Assembly (NCBI RefSeq): GCF_946998835.1
Contig: NZ_CAMQAZ010000012.1
Span: 1 to 64,000, forward strand
DNA length: 64,000 nt
Source of the DNA: an uncultured Corynebacterium sp.
GTDB lineage: Bacteria; Actinomycetota; Actinomycetes; Mycobacteriales; Mycobacteriaceae
Direction of reading: 5' to 3'
A model generated the notes under the pieces. It had not been told where the DNA came from. It did not search any database and saw nothing but the letters and a program-made list of their open reading frames with translations. Each line of letters starts with the position of its first letter. Position 1 is the first letter of the stretch. This document shows, in pieces, positions 1 through 8,286 of this stretch. The position numbers and the translations under genes are program-made.

Positions 1-1
1 C

Positions 2-88
2 ATGATTCGCGAAACAAAGAGCACGATGATCGAGCATCTCCTGCGCACAACCGAGGAACTCTATGCGAGTCGGCAGAGGCTTCTATAA
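2..88 (+). CDS. 3' end of an unidentified gene, or short ORF (partial)
   Basis: Reading frame 2 is open from the left window edge to a TAA at 86-88. It encodes a charged, helix-prone tail (from an ATG at 2: MIRETKSTMIEHLLRTTEEL and eight more residues). The composition looks coding, and the Mrr-like gene starts 8 bases later. It is probably the C-terminus of a gene that begins outside the window. It could also be the displaced N-terminal part of the Mrr gene after a frameshift. No function can be assigned from this much sequence. Confidence 0.3.
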   Translation: MIRETKSTMIEHLLRTTEELYASRQRLL

Positions 89-96
89 GTCCTGCA

Positions 97-624
97 ATGT
101 CTCCATTAGAAATAGTGGAAGATGCCCAAGCTGATTGGAACGCGAAGGTTTCCACTGATCTACGGCAGCGTCTGCAGGACTCGACCCCAGAATTCTTTGA
201 ACGCGCAGTTATTGAACTGTTGTGGGCAATGGGATACGGCGGTGTCCACGGACAGAAAAAGCATCTGGGACGGTCGAATGATGGTGGCGTCGATGGAGTA
301 ATTCGTGAAGATGCCCTGGGACTAGGGAAAGTTTATGTGCAAGCCAAACGCTATGCTGACTCAAATTCCGTTGGGAATGGAGAAATAAGAAACTTCATTG
401 GGGCGCTAGATTCTCGTGGCGCGAATAAAGGCGTATTCATCACAACTTCCCGCTTTACCAGCGGGGCAGTAGAAGCTGCAGCGAACTATCGGCACGGAAC
501 AATCGTCCTGATTGATGGCGTGAAACTATCCGCACTCATGATTGACTATGGCGTCGCGGTCCAAAAAGCACATGAGATTACTCTTTACGAACTGGATGAA
601 GACTTTTTCGAAGAGGACCAGTAG
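97..624 (+). CDS. Mrr-type restriction endonuclease, catalytic domain
   Basis: A 175-residue protein matching the catalytic half of Mrr restriction enzymes (PD-(D/E)XK fold), which cleave modified DNA. The family hallmarks are visible: the FFE...LLWAMGYGG lead-in (33-49), the catalytic Asp in GGVDG (D66), the QAK motif in YVQAKRY (Q82, K84), then a GVFITTSRF strand. Full-length Mrr proteins are about 300 residues, with an N-terminal winged helix that is missing here. Frame 1 stays open back to base 1, but its translation upstream of 97 does not look like an Mrr N-terminus, and the region before ATG 97 has no good ribosome site. The gene is therefore either truncated or frameshifted, or it uses an upstream start outside the window. 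GC is lower than in the core genes further right, which suggests acquisition. Confidence 0.75.
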   Translation: MSPLEIVEDAQADWNAKVSTDLRQRLQDSTPEFFERAVIELLWAMGYGGVHGQKKHLGRSNDGGVDGVIREDALGLGKVYVQAKRYADSNSVGNGEIRNFIGALDSRGANKGVFITTSRFTSGAVEAAANYRHGTIVLIDGVKLSALMIDYGVAVQKAHEITLYELDEDFFEEDQ

Positions 625-718
625 TGCTCCTTATGAATGTTCCGATGCCTAAAACCAGCAGGTTCAACGCGCGCGTTTTTCACCGCCACCCCGCCCTTAG
701 CCCCAAAGGCATCAAAAA

Positions 719-1882
719 CTAGCTAGCACGCAGCTTGCTTTCAAATGCGTTCCGCAGGTTTACTGGCAACGACTGTCGTATGGAAAAAGGGGTTATCGCG
801 ACAAGTTCGTCGTAAGCGGGCGGATTTGTAAACTCATTTTGAATAATTGTTTGGAGAGCCTTAATTTCGGTATTAGTGGAGTTGCTTGCCCAGTAGCTAG
901 CCAAGCGTTTGTCCAGTGGAATCCCCATCATCTTGCTGAAAACTTCAGAGGCTTCCTGAGCTGCACGTGAATTATCTGCAATATATTTTTGGCTGATATT
1001 TTTCACGTTATTTTCCCATTCTGCTTGTACTGCTCGGGCAGATCCCACATTAAAGGAATGGTATTCGTTATTTTTGAGGGCTTCCTCAATCTCGGCATTT
1101 CTCTTCGACCGGAAATAGAATGGGGCTACAATTGGCCCAATCAACATGAGCGGTATAAGAAGTAGGCCAAAAAGCGCGCTTAGGGGGCCGGGCAGAACCT
1201 CTACGAGGACTGCTAGGACAGCTACGATGAAGAGAGCTGCTAACGCCATGCCAACCAATGCACCAAAGCTATATTTCTCTGGAACTTCCCTATGCGATGA
1301 GTTTAAGGTAATTTCTGGCTTTGGTGGGTATTGTGGCGCTGGTAGAAAAATTCCGCTGACAAGGGCATCATTATTCCATTCTGGGTTTTTCCAGCTCGGG
1401 AATTGGCTAACAATTTCATCAGCGCGGTCTGCGACTACATTTTGCCATATTGCGCTTAGGTTTTTGTGCTTTTGAATGTGTTCAAGAGCTTTTGGCCGGT
1501 ATTCATAATAATATTTACTACCTACTCCATCTCGCCATTGCGCAAATGAAATATTTTTCATATGCGTCATGTCTTCATGGTTCTGCACCCGGAATTGAGT
1601 TAGTTCGCTTTGTATACCCTGAATTGCAGATAGCGTTTCGGTATGGTGGCGCTCGGACTGGCGCATTTGCTGGTCGAGCTTGTTAATAGTTTCTTGCTGA
1701 AGTCCGTGAGTTCTTTTAGCATCTCGGTGGGCTGAGGCAAAGCCCGCAGCCATAATGATGTTTCCCGCATAGGTTGCGTGGAGCTGCTGTTTCGCCGTTC
1801 TTGCTGCTTCTTCTTGGACAGCTGTGTTGTGCCGAACGGCAGATGTCATGTCTGTGTACTTTGAATTCATGCTTTGAGCCAT
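719..1882 (-). CDS. coiled-coil protein with two central membrane segments, unknown function
   Basis: A 387-residue protein I do not recognise. Residues about 55-115 are charged and helical with heptad-like spacing, a likely coiled coil. Two hydrophobic segments follow at about 206-230 and 233-257 around a short PGP turn, ending in a basic FRSKR stretch. The C-terminal 130 residues are soluble and rich in Asn and Ser. The start is supported by a GGAG site 10 bases before the ATG. The gene converges on the Mrr-like gene and lies in the same AT-richer stretch. A membrane-anchored sensor or effector is conceivable, but nothing in the sequence proves it. Confidence 0.6.
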   Translation of the reverse strand: MAQSMNSKYTDMTSAVRHNTAVQEEAARTAKQQLHATYAGNIIMAAGFASAHRDAKRTHGLQQETINKLDQQMRQSERHHTETLSAIQGIQSELTQFRVQNHEDMTHMKNISFAQWRDGVGSKYYYEYRPKALEHIQKHKNLSAIWQNVVADRADEIVSQFPSWKNPEWNNDALVSGIFLPAPQYPPKPEITLNSSHREVPEKYSFGALVGMALAALFIVAVLAVLVEVLPGPLSALFGLLLIPLMLIGPIVAPFYFRSKRNAEIEEALKNNEYHSFNVGSARAVQAEWENNVKNISQKYIADNSRAAQEASEVFSKMMGIPLDKRLASYWASNSTNTEIKALQTIIQNEFTNPPAYDELVAITPFSIRQSLPVNLRNAFESKLRAS

Positions 1883-2036
1883 GTCTATATTTCTCCAGTA
1901 TGTCTAGCGTTGGAAAACTGCTTACTGTGCTGGGATCAAGGAAAATTGTATTCTCTCTTGAGTTACTGGTCGATTGCAGGGTTAAGAGTGGTTAGCCTTG
2001 ACGTGCCTTCTACTGTTGCTTTTCAACTGGCATCAT

Positions 2037-2543
2037 CTAATTCAACATCGTGCGGCATTCTTCTTCTGAATATCCAGAGTTTAAGCAATTAGACCAGTCA
2101 ATTTGTCCCTGAACCCACGGGGATGGCTCGTTGTTCTGAGGTTCTGGGGCAGTGTTTGTGGAAGGCCCATCATAGAAATTGTTGGCGCAATATTGCGTCC
2201 ATCCGGAGGTGCCGTCGGTAAACCAGGTGGTGCCTTGCTCGTATAGGCCCTGCGAGGATTTCGCGCAATGTGAAATCGTCTTGTTTATAGCTGTTGGCTC
2301 GCCATTGGGCGCGCCGGTGTAACCAGTGGGTTTGGAGCTTTCCGTCGTTCGGGTCGGGGACGCCGACGGGGTAGGAGATTTGGTGGTGGATTGCGTCGTC
2401 GATTCTGTACTGCTTTCTGGGCGGGTGACAGTTTTGGTAACTGTAGTCGGCTCCGGTGCTTTTTCTGGTTCTCCGTTGGCGCAAGCCGAAAGGCACAGTG
2501 CTGGAATAGTCAGTGCGAGAGCGAAAACGTGGCGTTTGTGCAT
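2037..2543 (-). CDS. small secreted lipoprotein with Ser/Thr/Pro-rich linker
   Basis: A 168-residue protein with a lipoprotein signal: basic MHKRH, a hydrophobic core, then the lipobox LSAC with Cys21 as lipidation site. A long Thr/Ser/Pro/Glu linker (about 25-75) follows. The C-terminal domain (about 80-168) has several Cys and Trp residues, probably disulfide-bonded, and ends with a CRTMLN tail. ATG 2543 is preferred to the upstream start at 2624 because it directly precedes the signal peptide and has AAGG 8 bases upstream. The 154 bases to the next gene hold no feature I can name. No enzymatic motif is seen. It is presumably exposed on the outer face of the cytoplasmic membrane. Confidence 0.65.
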   Translation of the reverse strand: MHKRHVFALALTIPALCLSACANGEPEKAPEPTTVTKTVTRPESSTESTTQSTTKSPTPSASPTRTTESSKPTGYTGAPNGEPTAINKTISHCAKSSQGLYEQGTTWFTDGTSGWTQYCANNFYDGPSTNTAPEPQNNEPSPWVQGQIDWSNCLNSGYSEEECRTMLN

Positions 2544-2642
2544 GTGAACTACCTTAATGTAAGAGCAGGTGGAAAGGGGTTTTTCTGTAACGCGAGGTCG
2601 GCGCGATCTATCTCGGATTCGCAACCTGCGCGGCCTCTATGT

Positions 2643-3356
2643 TTATGGCTGCCAATTAGACAGTCGCCAATTAGGCCAATTAGATGGCAAGAACTGAGTT
2701 ATCCACCAACTCCGTGGCCACCAGCGGCGAGGAATTACGTCTGAATACTCTGGGTAGTCCGATATGAGAGTTCGAATCTCGCTGTCGTCTACACCAAGGC
2801 CGTGAAGTTTGGCGATTAGCGCCTCAATTTCCTCACTGCAAATATCGAGATCCCACGTCCCTGATTGTTCGAAATAATCGTGGAACAGGCGCTTTACCTC
2901 ATCGGCGATTTGAGCATCGTCAACAACCCCGTGGCATTGGTTCGCCTTATCCAATATTGACTCCGCCAATGTGCGGCCTCCCTGGCACGAAGGGGAGTAT
3001 GTCATGGGGAGCATTTTGAGCTCGTAGTAGCAATCCGGTTCCAACAGATTCGGGTTCATAGCCGCATCAGGATCTGGCCACAGGACCTCTTCGATGCGGG
3101 GGTGTTCGGCCAACATTGTTGCGACACCGAAGCACACGTGTGCACACGACTTCCTTGTGCCGAAGTCATCGCACTGACATGAAGTACAGCCAGGAAAAGT
3201 GAACCCATCAACCTGGACCTCGAAGCCATCGACGGTAATGCGGTAGGTGCCAGCTGCAACCTCGACCAACGGGGATTGCACTGAAAGCTTCTGCGCCGCC
3301 TTAACGTCATCTTCAGTGAAGAACGCCCTAATAATTGGCGAATCAAACGTGGTCAT
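2643..3356 (-). CDS. SWIM zinc-finger protein, unknown function
   Basis: A 237-residue protein from ATG 3356. A compact SWIM motif, C-x-C-x8-C-x-H, is visible at C60, C62, C71 and H73, preceded by a beta-rich stretch typical of SWIM domains, which bind zinc and often DNA or protein. The rest is acidic and helical. The C-terminus is unusually Trp-rich (WW, WWITQ, NWPNWRLSNW). A longer reading frame from a TTG at 3473 exists, but its extension is basic and low in protein character. The gene lies on the same strand as its neighbours 3478-4146 and 2037-2543, but separate transcription is possible. The exact role is unknown. Confidence 0.6.
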   Translation of the reverse strand: MTTFDSPIIRAFFTEDDVKAAQKLSVQSPLVEVAAGTYRITVDGFEVQVDGFTFPGCTSCQCDDFGTRKSCAHVCFGVATMLAEHPRIEEVLWPDPDAAMNPNLLEPDCYYELKMLPMTYSPSCQGGRTLAESILDKANQCHGVVDDAQIADEVKRLFHDYFEQSGTWDLDICSEEIEALIAKLHGLGVDDSEIRTLISDYPEYSDVIPRRWWPRSWWITQFLPSNWPNWRLSNWQP

Positions 3357-3477
3357 GCACTGAACACTAGTAAGAAGGCCGGATTGGGATTGAGGTCTTT
3401 TAGAACGCCTGTTCTTGTCTCCCCAGATGCGACAGCGTGCCATACGCAGAGTCAAAAAGTTAGGCACTCTCAATTAA

Positions 3478-4146
3478 CTAGTCAGAGCGCTCCTTTTTCG
3501 CCATCAAATCCAGCGCAATCGCAGCGCTAATAATTGCGGCGCGCAATTGTGGCGGCAGGTCGTCTTTGAGCTGCAGCACGTAGCGCTCATGGCCAGTAAG
3601 TAGGTTCGCAAAACCCGACCACTTGCGTGACATCTGTGCAACGTCAATGTCGTTGATGGTGAAGGTGGCGTCGTAGTGCCAGAGGTTCCCGTCGACACTG
3701 CAATTGGCGAATCCTGGAACGGAGATTTCCAAGCGACGCTTGAAGAAGGCAAATTGTTGCTGAATAGTCGCCAGTAGACGCGGTGAACCCTGCCCAACTG
3801 GCCCTTGATTCTTGCCTGCGGAATCCGTCGCCTGCGGGTCGGGGTAGTAGACCTCATAGCGGTCCAGGGTGAGATCGGTCGGATCAGTAATGACGAATAG
3901 CGGAGTGCCGTTTGGCTCGGACACCGTCAGGCGACGAGAGCCCATAAACATTCGGCTCAGCGTGCTGCCAGTAGTTTCAATCTTTCCGATGCAATTGCCC
4001 TCGGTGTCCAGGATGTCGAAATCATCTGCCATGAAGTTTCGAATCTGCTGGATAACAACGGTGTTGTGCGAGAGCAATCCCCGGTAACGCCCGTTCTGTG
4101 GAATCTGATCCCACAGCGACTCTGGGTTATCCCAATATGAACTCAT
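3478..4146 (-). CDS. LURP-one / scramblase-like (tubby C-terminal fold) protein
   Basis: A 222-residue protein resembling the LURP-one-related and phospholipid-scramblase superfamily (tubby-like beta barrel). It has alternating beta strands with the typical layout: an I-QQIRNFMADDFDILD strand pair, a G-SRRLTV strand, FVITDP, and a late LQLKDDLPPQLRAAIIS helix that forms the central helix of the barrel. Family members bind lipids, but the bacterial ones are mostly uncharacterised. The gene is followed at short distance by the SWIM-domain gene on the same strand. ATG 4146 is the only reasonable start. The family call is moderate and the function is unknown. Confidence 0.6.
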   Translation of the reverse strand: MSSYWDNPESLWDQIPQNGRYRGLLSHNTVVIQQIRNFMADDFDILDTEGNCIGKIETTGSTLSRMFMGSRRLTVSEPNGTPLFVITDPTDLTLDRYEVYYPDPQATDSAGKNQGPVGQGSPRLLATIQQQFAFFKRRLEISVPGFANCSVDGNLWHYDATFTINDIDVAQMSRKWSGFANLLTGHERYVLQLKDDLPPQLRAAIISAAIALDLMAKKERSD

Positions 4147-4186
4147 GGCAACAGCCGTCCTTTGGTGGTGCTAAAAGCCGAGTGGA

Positions 4187-4705
4187 TTAGAAGTTCTCTA
4201 CGAGTGCCTTGTTGAAGGCCTCGAGGTCAGCCGGAGTACGCGAGGAAATCAGGTTGCCGTCAACAACAACTTCCTCATCGACCCAGTTGGCACCAGCGTT
4301 AATCAGGTCAGTCTTGACGCTGATGTAGGAAGTAATCGTGCGGCCCTTCAGCGCATCCGCGTCGGTGAGAATCCAACCGCCGTGGCAAATCACGCCGATC
4401 GGCTTGTCGGCTGCGGCGAATCCCTTCACCAGTGTCACGGCATCCTTATCGATGCGAATCTGGTCAGCATTCACGGTGCCACCCGGCAGGATTAGGGCAT
4501 CGTAATCGTCGGCGGAAACGCTGCTAGTGAGCTTATCGACGTCCACCTTTGTACCATTCTTGCCCTCAATGGAGCCTTCCTCCGTGGAAACCACATGCAC
4601 GGTGGCGCCGGCATCCTTCACGGCCTCAGCCGGGCTCGTCAGCTCGGAATCCTCGAAACCGTTGGTGGCCAATACTGCAATGGTCTTATTCGTTAAATCA
4701 GTCAT
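4187..4705 (-). CDS. DJ-1/PfpI family protein (class I glutamine amidotransferase-like)
   Basis: A 172-residue protein of the DJ-1/PfpI superfamily. The nucleophile elbow is VICHGG with Cys107 followed by His108, and an upstream Glu18 lies in NGFED. This triad is typical of PfpI-type proteases/chaperones and YhbO/YajL-like deglycases. LILPGG (71-76) is the other conserved loop. ATG 4705 (MTDLTNK) is chosen over the in-frame start at 4741, which adds 12 residues outside the family alignment. The gene is divergent from pyrG, with about 180 bp between them. Likely cytoplasmic stress protein; substrate unknown. Confidence 0.85.
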   Translation of the reverse strand: MTDLTNKTIAVLATNGFEDSELTSPAEAVKDAGATVHVVSTEEGSIEGKNGTKVDVDKLTSSVSADDYDALILPGGTVNADQIRIDKDAVTLVKGFAAADKPIGVICHGGWILTDADALKGRTITSYISVKTDLINAGANWVDEEVVVDGNLISSRTPADLEAFNKALVENF

Positions 4706-4849
4706 AGCCCCGAGGGTAACGGCACAGTCGCGTTTATGCATTCAGGCGACCGCAACCGTGGCTGCAGCTACGGCCGTCGTCAAGCCTTGTGGAAAACCCG
4801 ATAAAGTTACCCAAATATGAAACAAATATCCGCCATTGTGAAAAATCGC

Positions 4850-4877
4850 TTGCGCTCATACCCGCGCAGGCGATAAT
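4850..4877 (+). promoter_or_regulatory. pyrG promoter, probably leaderless
   Basis: A -35-like TTGCGC (4850-4855) and a -10-like GATAAT (4872-4877) are 16 bases apart. The GTG start of pyrG at 4888 lies 10 bases behind the -10 box and has no ribosome site. Transcription would begin at or next to the start codon. Confidence 0.55.
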
Positions 4878-4887
4878 CTGAAGTCCC

Positions 4888-6519
4888 GTGGTTACGAAAT
4901 ACATCATCGTTACGGGAGGCGTTGCCTCCTCCCTTGGCAAAGGCTTAACCGCGGCGTCGCTCGGCCGCTTGCTTACCTCGCGTGGTCTGAAAGTGACTAT
5001 GCAAAAGCTCGATCCCTACCTCAACGTGGATCCGGGCACCATGAACCCCTTCCAGCACGGCGAGGTCTTCGTCACCGAAGACGGTGCCGAAACCGATTTG
5101 GACCTCGGGCATTACGAGCGCTTCCTCGACCGCAACCTCTCCGCCGGCGGCAACGTCACCACCGGCAAGGTCTATTCTTCGGTCATCGCTAAGGAACGCC
5201 GCGGCGAATTCCTCGGCCAGACCGTCCAGGTCATCCCGCACATCACCGACGAGATCAAATCCCGCATCGTGGCTATGGGGAATGCCGACGCAAACGGCGA
5301 AAGGCCCGACGTGGTCATCACCGAAATCGGCGGCACTGTAGGCGATATCGAATCGCAGCCCTTCCTGGAAGCCGCGCGGCAAGTGCGTCACGACGTCGGC
5401 CGCGAAAACGTCTTCTACCTGCACGTGTCACTGGTTCCGTACCTCGGCCCCTCCAAGGAGCTGAAGACCAAGCCCACCCAGCACTCGGTGGCCGAACTTC
5501 GCTCGATTGGTCTGGTTCCCGATGCCGTCGTTTTGCGATGCGACCGCGACGTCCCCGACTCCCTCAAAAACAAGATTGCGCTGATGTGCGACATCGACCG
5601 CGAGGGCGTGGTGTCCTGCCCGGATGCGCCGAGTATCTACGACATCCCGAAGGTCCTCTACGACGAGCACCTGGACACCTTCATCATCCGCCGCCTCAAC
5701 CTGCCGTTCCGCGACATGGACTGGGCCGTGTGGGGCGACCTGCTCGAGCGCGTCCACAACCCGAAGGGCGAGGTCACGGTGGCTCTGGTCGGCAAATACA
5801 TCGACCTGCCGGACGCCTACCTCTCCGTCGCGGAAGCCGTGCGCGCCGCCGGTTTTGCTCACCGCGTGAAAGCGAACATCCGCTGGGTCGCTTCCGACGA
5901 CTGCGAAACCCCCGAGGGGCTGAAAGAAAACATGGCCGGCGTGGACGCGATCGTCATCCCCGGTGGCTTCGGCGGGCGCGGAATCGAAGGCAAGATCGCG
6001 GCCATCCGATATGCCAAGGAAACCGGCACGCCGCTACTGGGAATCTGCCTGGGCATGCAGTGTGTCGTCATCGAGGCGGCGCGCACCGCAGGTGTCGAGG
6101 GGGCGTCGTCGACCGAGTTCGACGAAAACACGACCGAGCCTGTAATCGCCACGATGGAGGAGCAGCTCCAGGCCGTCTCCGGTGAGGCTGACCTGGGCGG
6201 ATCCATGCGCCTGGGGTCCTATCCGGCGAAGCTCGCCGAAGACTCCGTAGTCGCCGGTCTCTACGGCAGCGCCGAGGTTACCGAGCGCCACCGCCACCGC
6301 TACGAGGTCAATAACGCCTACCGCGCCCAGCTCGAAGAGGCAGGCCTGGTCATCTCGGGTACCTCGCCGGACGGCAAACTCGTCGAATTCGTCGAATACC
6401 CCACGGACGTGCACCCATACCTCGTGGCCACGCAGGCGCACCCGGAGCTGAAGTCACGCCCCACCAACGCCCATCCGCTTTTCGACGGCCTCATCGCCGC
6501 AGCCCTCAAGCGCAACTAA
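4888..6519 (+). CDS. pyrG: CTP synthase
   Basis: A 543-residue CTP synthase, converting UTP, ATP and glutamine to CTP, the last step of pyrimidine nucleotide synthesis. The N-terminal amidoligase domain starts with TKYIIVTGGVASSLGKG, the P-loop of the family. The C-terminal glutamine amidotransferase domain carries the nucleophile Cys387 in GICLGMQC and the catalytic His518 and Glu520 in AHPEL. Length is normal. The start is GTG 4888, immediately before the invariant TKYI. It is followed 48 bp downstream by the NUDIX gene and xerD, a conserved corynebacterial order. Confidence 0.97.
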   Translation: MVTKYIIVTGGVASSLGKGLTAASLGRLLTSRGLKVTMQKLDPYLNVDPGTMNPFQHGEVFVTEDGAETDLDLGHYERFLDRNLSAGGNVTTGKVYSSVIAKERRGEFLGQTVQVIPHITDEIKSRIVAMGNADANGERPDVVITEIGGTVGDIESQPFLEAARQVRHDVGRENVFYLHVSLVPYLGPSKELKTKPTQHSVAELRSIGLVPDAVVLRCDRDVPDSLKNKIALMCDIDREGVVSCPDAPSIYDIPKVLYDEHLDTFIIRRLNLPFRDMDWAVWGDLLERVHNPKGEVTVALVGKYIDLPDAYLSVAEAVRAAGFAHRVKANIRWVASDDCETPEGLKENMAGVDAIVIPGGFGGRGIEGKIAAIRYAKETGTPLLGICLGMQCVVIEAARTAGVEGASSTEFDENTTEPVIATMEEQLQAVSGEADLGGSMRLGSYPAKLAEDSVVAGLYGSAEVTERHRHRYEVNNAYRAQLEEAGLVISGTSPDGKLVEFVEYPTDVHPYLVATQAHPELKSRPTNAHPLFDGLIAAALKRN

Positions 6520-6554
6520 CCTTGGCTCCGCGAGGTCGAATCCGGCCTACCTAT

Positions 6555-6560
6555 TAGAGT
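6555..6560 (+). promoter_or_regulatory. candidate -10 box for the NUDIX-xerD unit
   Basis: TAGAGT lies 7 bases before the ATG at 6568. The pyrG-NUDIX gap is only 48 bp and has no ribosome site, so a second, leaderless promoter inside the gap is plausible. Confidence 0.35.
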
Positions 6561-6567
6561 AAATCTC

Positions 6568-7221
6568 ATGGCGCACCAATTTGACGTTGTTGATTCCGAG
6601 ATTGTTCTCGAGGCACCTATCCTCGCGGTTCGCCGCGACCAGGTGCGAATGCCGGGCGGGAAGGTGTCCGCCCGCGAGATCGTGGAGCATTTTGGCGCTG
6701 TCGCGATTGTTGCCGCAGATGAGAATAACCGTCTCTACCTGCTGAATCAGTGGCGGCAGGCGGCGGGGCGGCGCCTGGTGGAACTCCCCGCTGGGCTTCT
6801 CGATGTCGCGGACGAAGACCCGCTGGAGGCCGCTAAGCGCGAGCTGGTTGAGGAAGCCGGGCTGGAGGCCGAGTCCTGGTCCCTGCTTACCGATATGTTC
6901 AGCTCGCCCGGTTTCGCAGAGGAAGCGGTGCGGATCTACCTGGCCAGGGGGCTCCGTGCCGTCGATAAGCCGGAAGCCCACGATGAGGAAGCAGACATGA
7001 CTGCGTCGTGGGTTCCGGTCGAGGATGCGGTGGCGATGGCGATGGGCGGCGAGATTTCCAACGGCATCGCGCTGTCGGGTGTGCTGTTGGCGGGGCAGGT
7101 GCTGCTGCATGGTGCCACGCCGCGCGCGGTCGCGGAGCCGTTTACGATTCGGCCGACAGCTCTGGCAAAACGCCGGACGCAGCAGCTCGGCGTCGGAGCG
7201 GACCTGAAACGCATCCGATGA
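6568..7221 (+). CDS. NUDIX hydrolase, ADP-ribose pyrophosphatase type
   Basis: A 217-residue NUDIX protein. The NUDIX box reads GLLDVADEDPLEAAKRELVE followed by EAGL. It has one extra residue between the first Gly and Glu, as in actinobacterial ADP-ribose pyrophosphatases. An upstream LYLLNQWR and the later SSPGFAEE also fit this subgroup, which hydrolyses ADP-ribose to AMP and ribose-5-phosphate. The stop codon overlaps the xerD start by 4 bases (ATGA), so the two are translationally coupled. The position between pyrG and xerD is conserved in corynebacteria. Confidence 0.9.
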   Translation: MAHQFDVVDSEIVLEAPILAVRRDQVRMPGGKVSAREIVEHFGAVAIVAADENNRLYLLNQWRQAAGRRLVELPAGLLDVADEDPLEAAKRELVEEAGLEAESWSLLTDMFSSPGFAEEAVRIYLARGLRAVDKPEAHDEEADMTASWVPVEDAVAMAMGGEISNGIALSGVLLAGQVLLHGATPRAVAEPFTIRPTALAKRRTQQLGVGADLKRIR

Positions 7222-8156
7222 GTTCAATTGATCCGCTTGTCGACGCCTTCGTGACCTACCTCGCGGTGGAAAAGGGCCTGTCGGCTAATACCCTCGCCAG
7301 TTATCGGCGCGACTTGGAGAAGTACCGCACCTATCTGCGGGGCATTGGGCGCAAGGAATTGGCGCAGGTCACTGAGCAGGATGTGACAGAATTCCTGGCG
7401 TATCTGGCGCGGGGAGATAAGTCGGCGGGCAGGCCGGCGCTGGCCCCAACCTCGGTGACGCGGGCGCTCTCGGCGGTGCGGACCTTCCACAAGTTTGCGG
7501 TGGGTGAGGGGGCGTTGGAGGTGGATGTCGCCAAGCGGGTGGCGCCGCCGAAGCAGCCTTCGCGGTATCCGAAGGCACTCAGCATTGATGAGGTCACCCG
7601 GCTGATCGAGTCCATCCCCGACGACGACACCGCAGACGTGACCGATCTGCGCAACCGTGCACTGGTGGAGTTTCTGTACTCGACAGGTGCGCGAGTGTCC
7701 GAGGTCACCGGCCTGGATATCGATGACGTGGACCGCGAAAAGAACCTCGTGCTGCTGCGAGGCAAGGGCGGCAAGGAGCGCATTGTGCCAGTGGGCTCGC
7801 CGGCCATGGTTGCGCTCGATGCGTGGCTGACACGCGGGCGGCCGAGCTGGGTGCGGTCAAACTCCGGACCGGCGCTGTTTATCAACTCGCTGGGACGCAG
7901 GCTGTCGCGACAGTCGGCCGGAAATACGCTGGCGGAGCTGGGGGAGCGCGCCGGGCTGAGCGTGAAAATTTCCCCGCACACCCTGCGCCACAGTTTCGGC
8001 ACACACCTCATTGAAGGTGGTGCCGATGTGCGCGTGGTCCAAGAGCTGCTCGGGCACGCCTCCGTGACGACGACCCAGATCTACACCATGATCACCGCGG
8101 AGAATATGCGACGAGTCTGGGCAGGGGCTCACCCGCGGGCGGAATACTCGCGGTAA
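7218..8156 (+). CDS. xerD: tyrosine recombinase XerD
   Basis: A 312-residue XerC/D-type tyrosine recombinase that resolves chromosome dimers at dif with XerC. The N-terminal core-binding SAM-like domain spans about 1-100. The catalytic residues are R159, K183, H254, R257, H280 and the nucleophile Y289 in QIYTMI. The start is the ATG overlapping the NUDIX stop; the upstream extension of the open frame is out-of-frame NUDIX sequence. Genomic placement before pldP-scpA-scpB groups it with chromosome segregation genes and favours XerD over XerC. Its stop codon lies inside the first unit of a 13-bp repeat array. Confidence 0.93.
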   Translation: MSSIDPLVDAFVTYLAVEKGLSANTLASYRRDLEKYRTYLRGIGRKELAQVTEQDVTEFLAYLARGDKSAGRPALAPTSVTRALSAVRTFHKFAVGEGALEVDVAKRVAPPKQPSRYPKALSIDEVTRLIESIPDDDTADVTDLRNRALVEFLYSTGARVSEVTGLDIDDVDREKNLVLLRGKGGKERIVPVGSPAMVALDAWLTRGRPSWVRSNSGPALFINSLGRRLSRQSAGNTLAELGERAGLSVKISPHTLRHSFGTHLIEGGADVRVVQELLGHASVTTTQIYTMITAENMRRVWAGAHPRAEYSR

Positions 8157-8240
8157 TATGCGGCGGTAATACGCGGTGCTAGTAGGCGGCGGTAATATGT
8201 AGCGGTAATACGTGGCATTAGGCCGTGGCGGTAATATTAT
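8150..8240. repeat. 13-bp tandem array (7 units) across the xerD stop codon
   Basis: Seven consecutive 13-base units begin at 8150, 8163, 8176, 8189, 8202, 8215 and 8228. Five start with the identical GCGGTAATA. Units 3 and 6 are degenerate, giving an A-A'-B-A-A'-B'-A pattern with a 39-bp higher period. The xerD TAA is within unit 1 (8154-8156). The array ends about 45 bp before pldP. Confidence 0.9.
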
Positions 8241-8286
8241 GGCGCAGTAGAATTGATGAGAAATCTTCAAGGAAGAGGGATTGACT

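Noticed and set aside
643..715. GATGCC/GGCATC inverted repeat between the Mrr and coiled-coil genes
   Set aside because: Seven-base arms with a loop of about 60 bases; likely chance.
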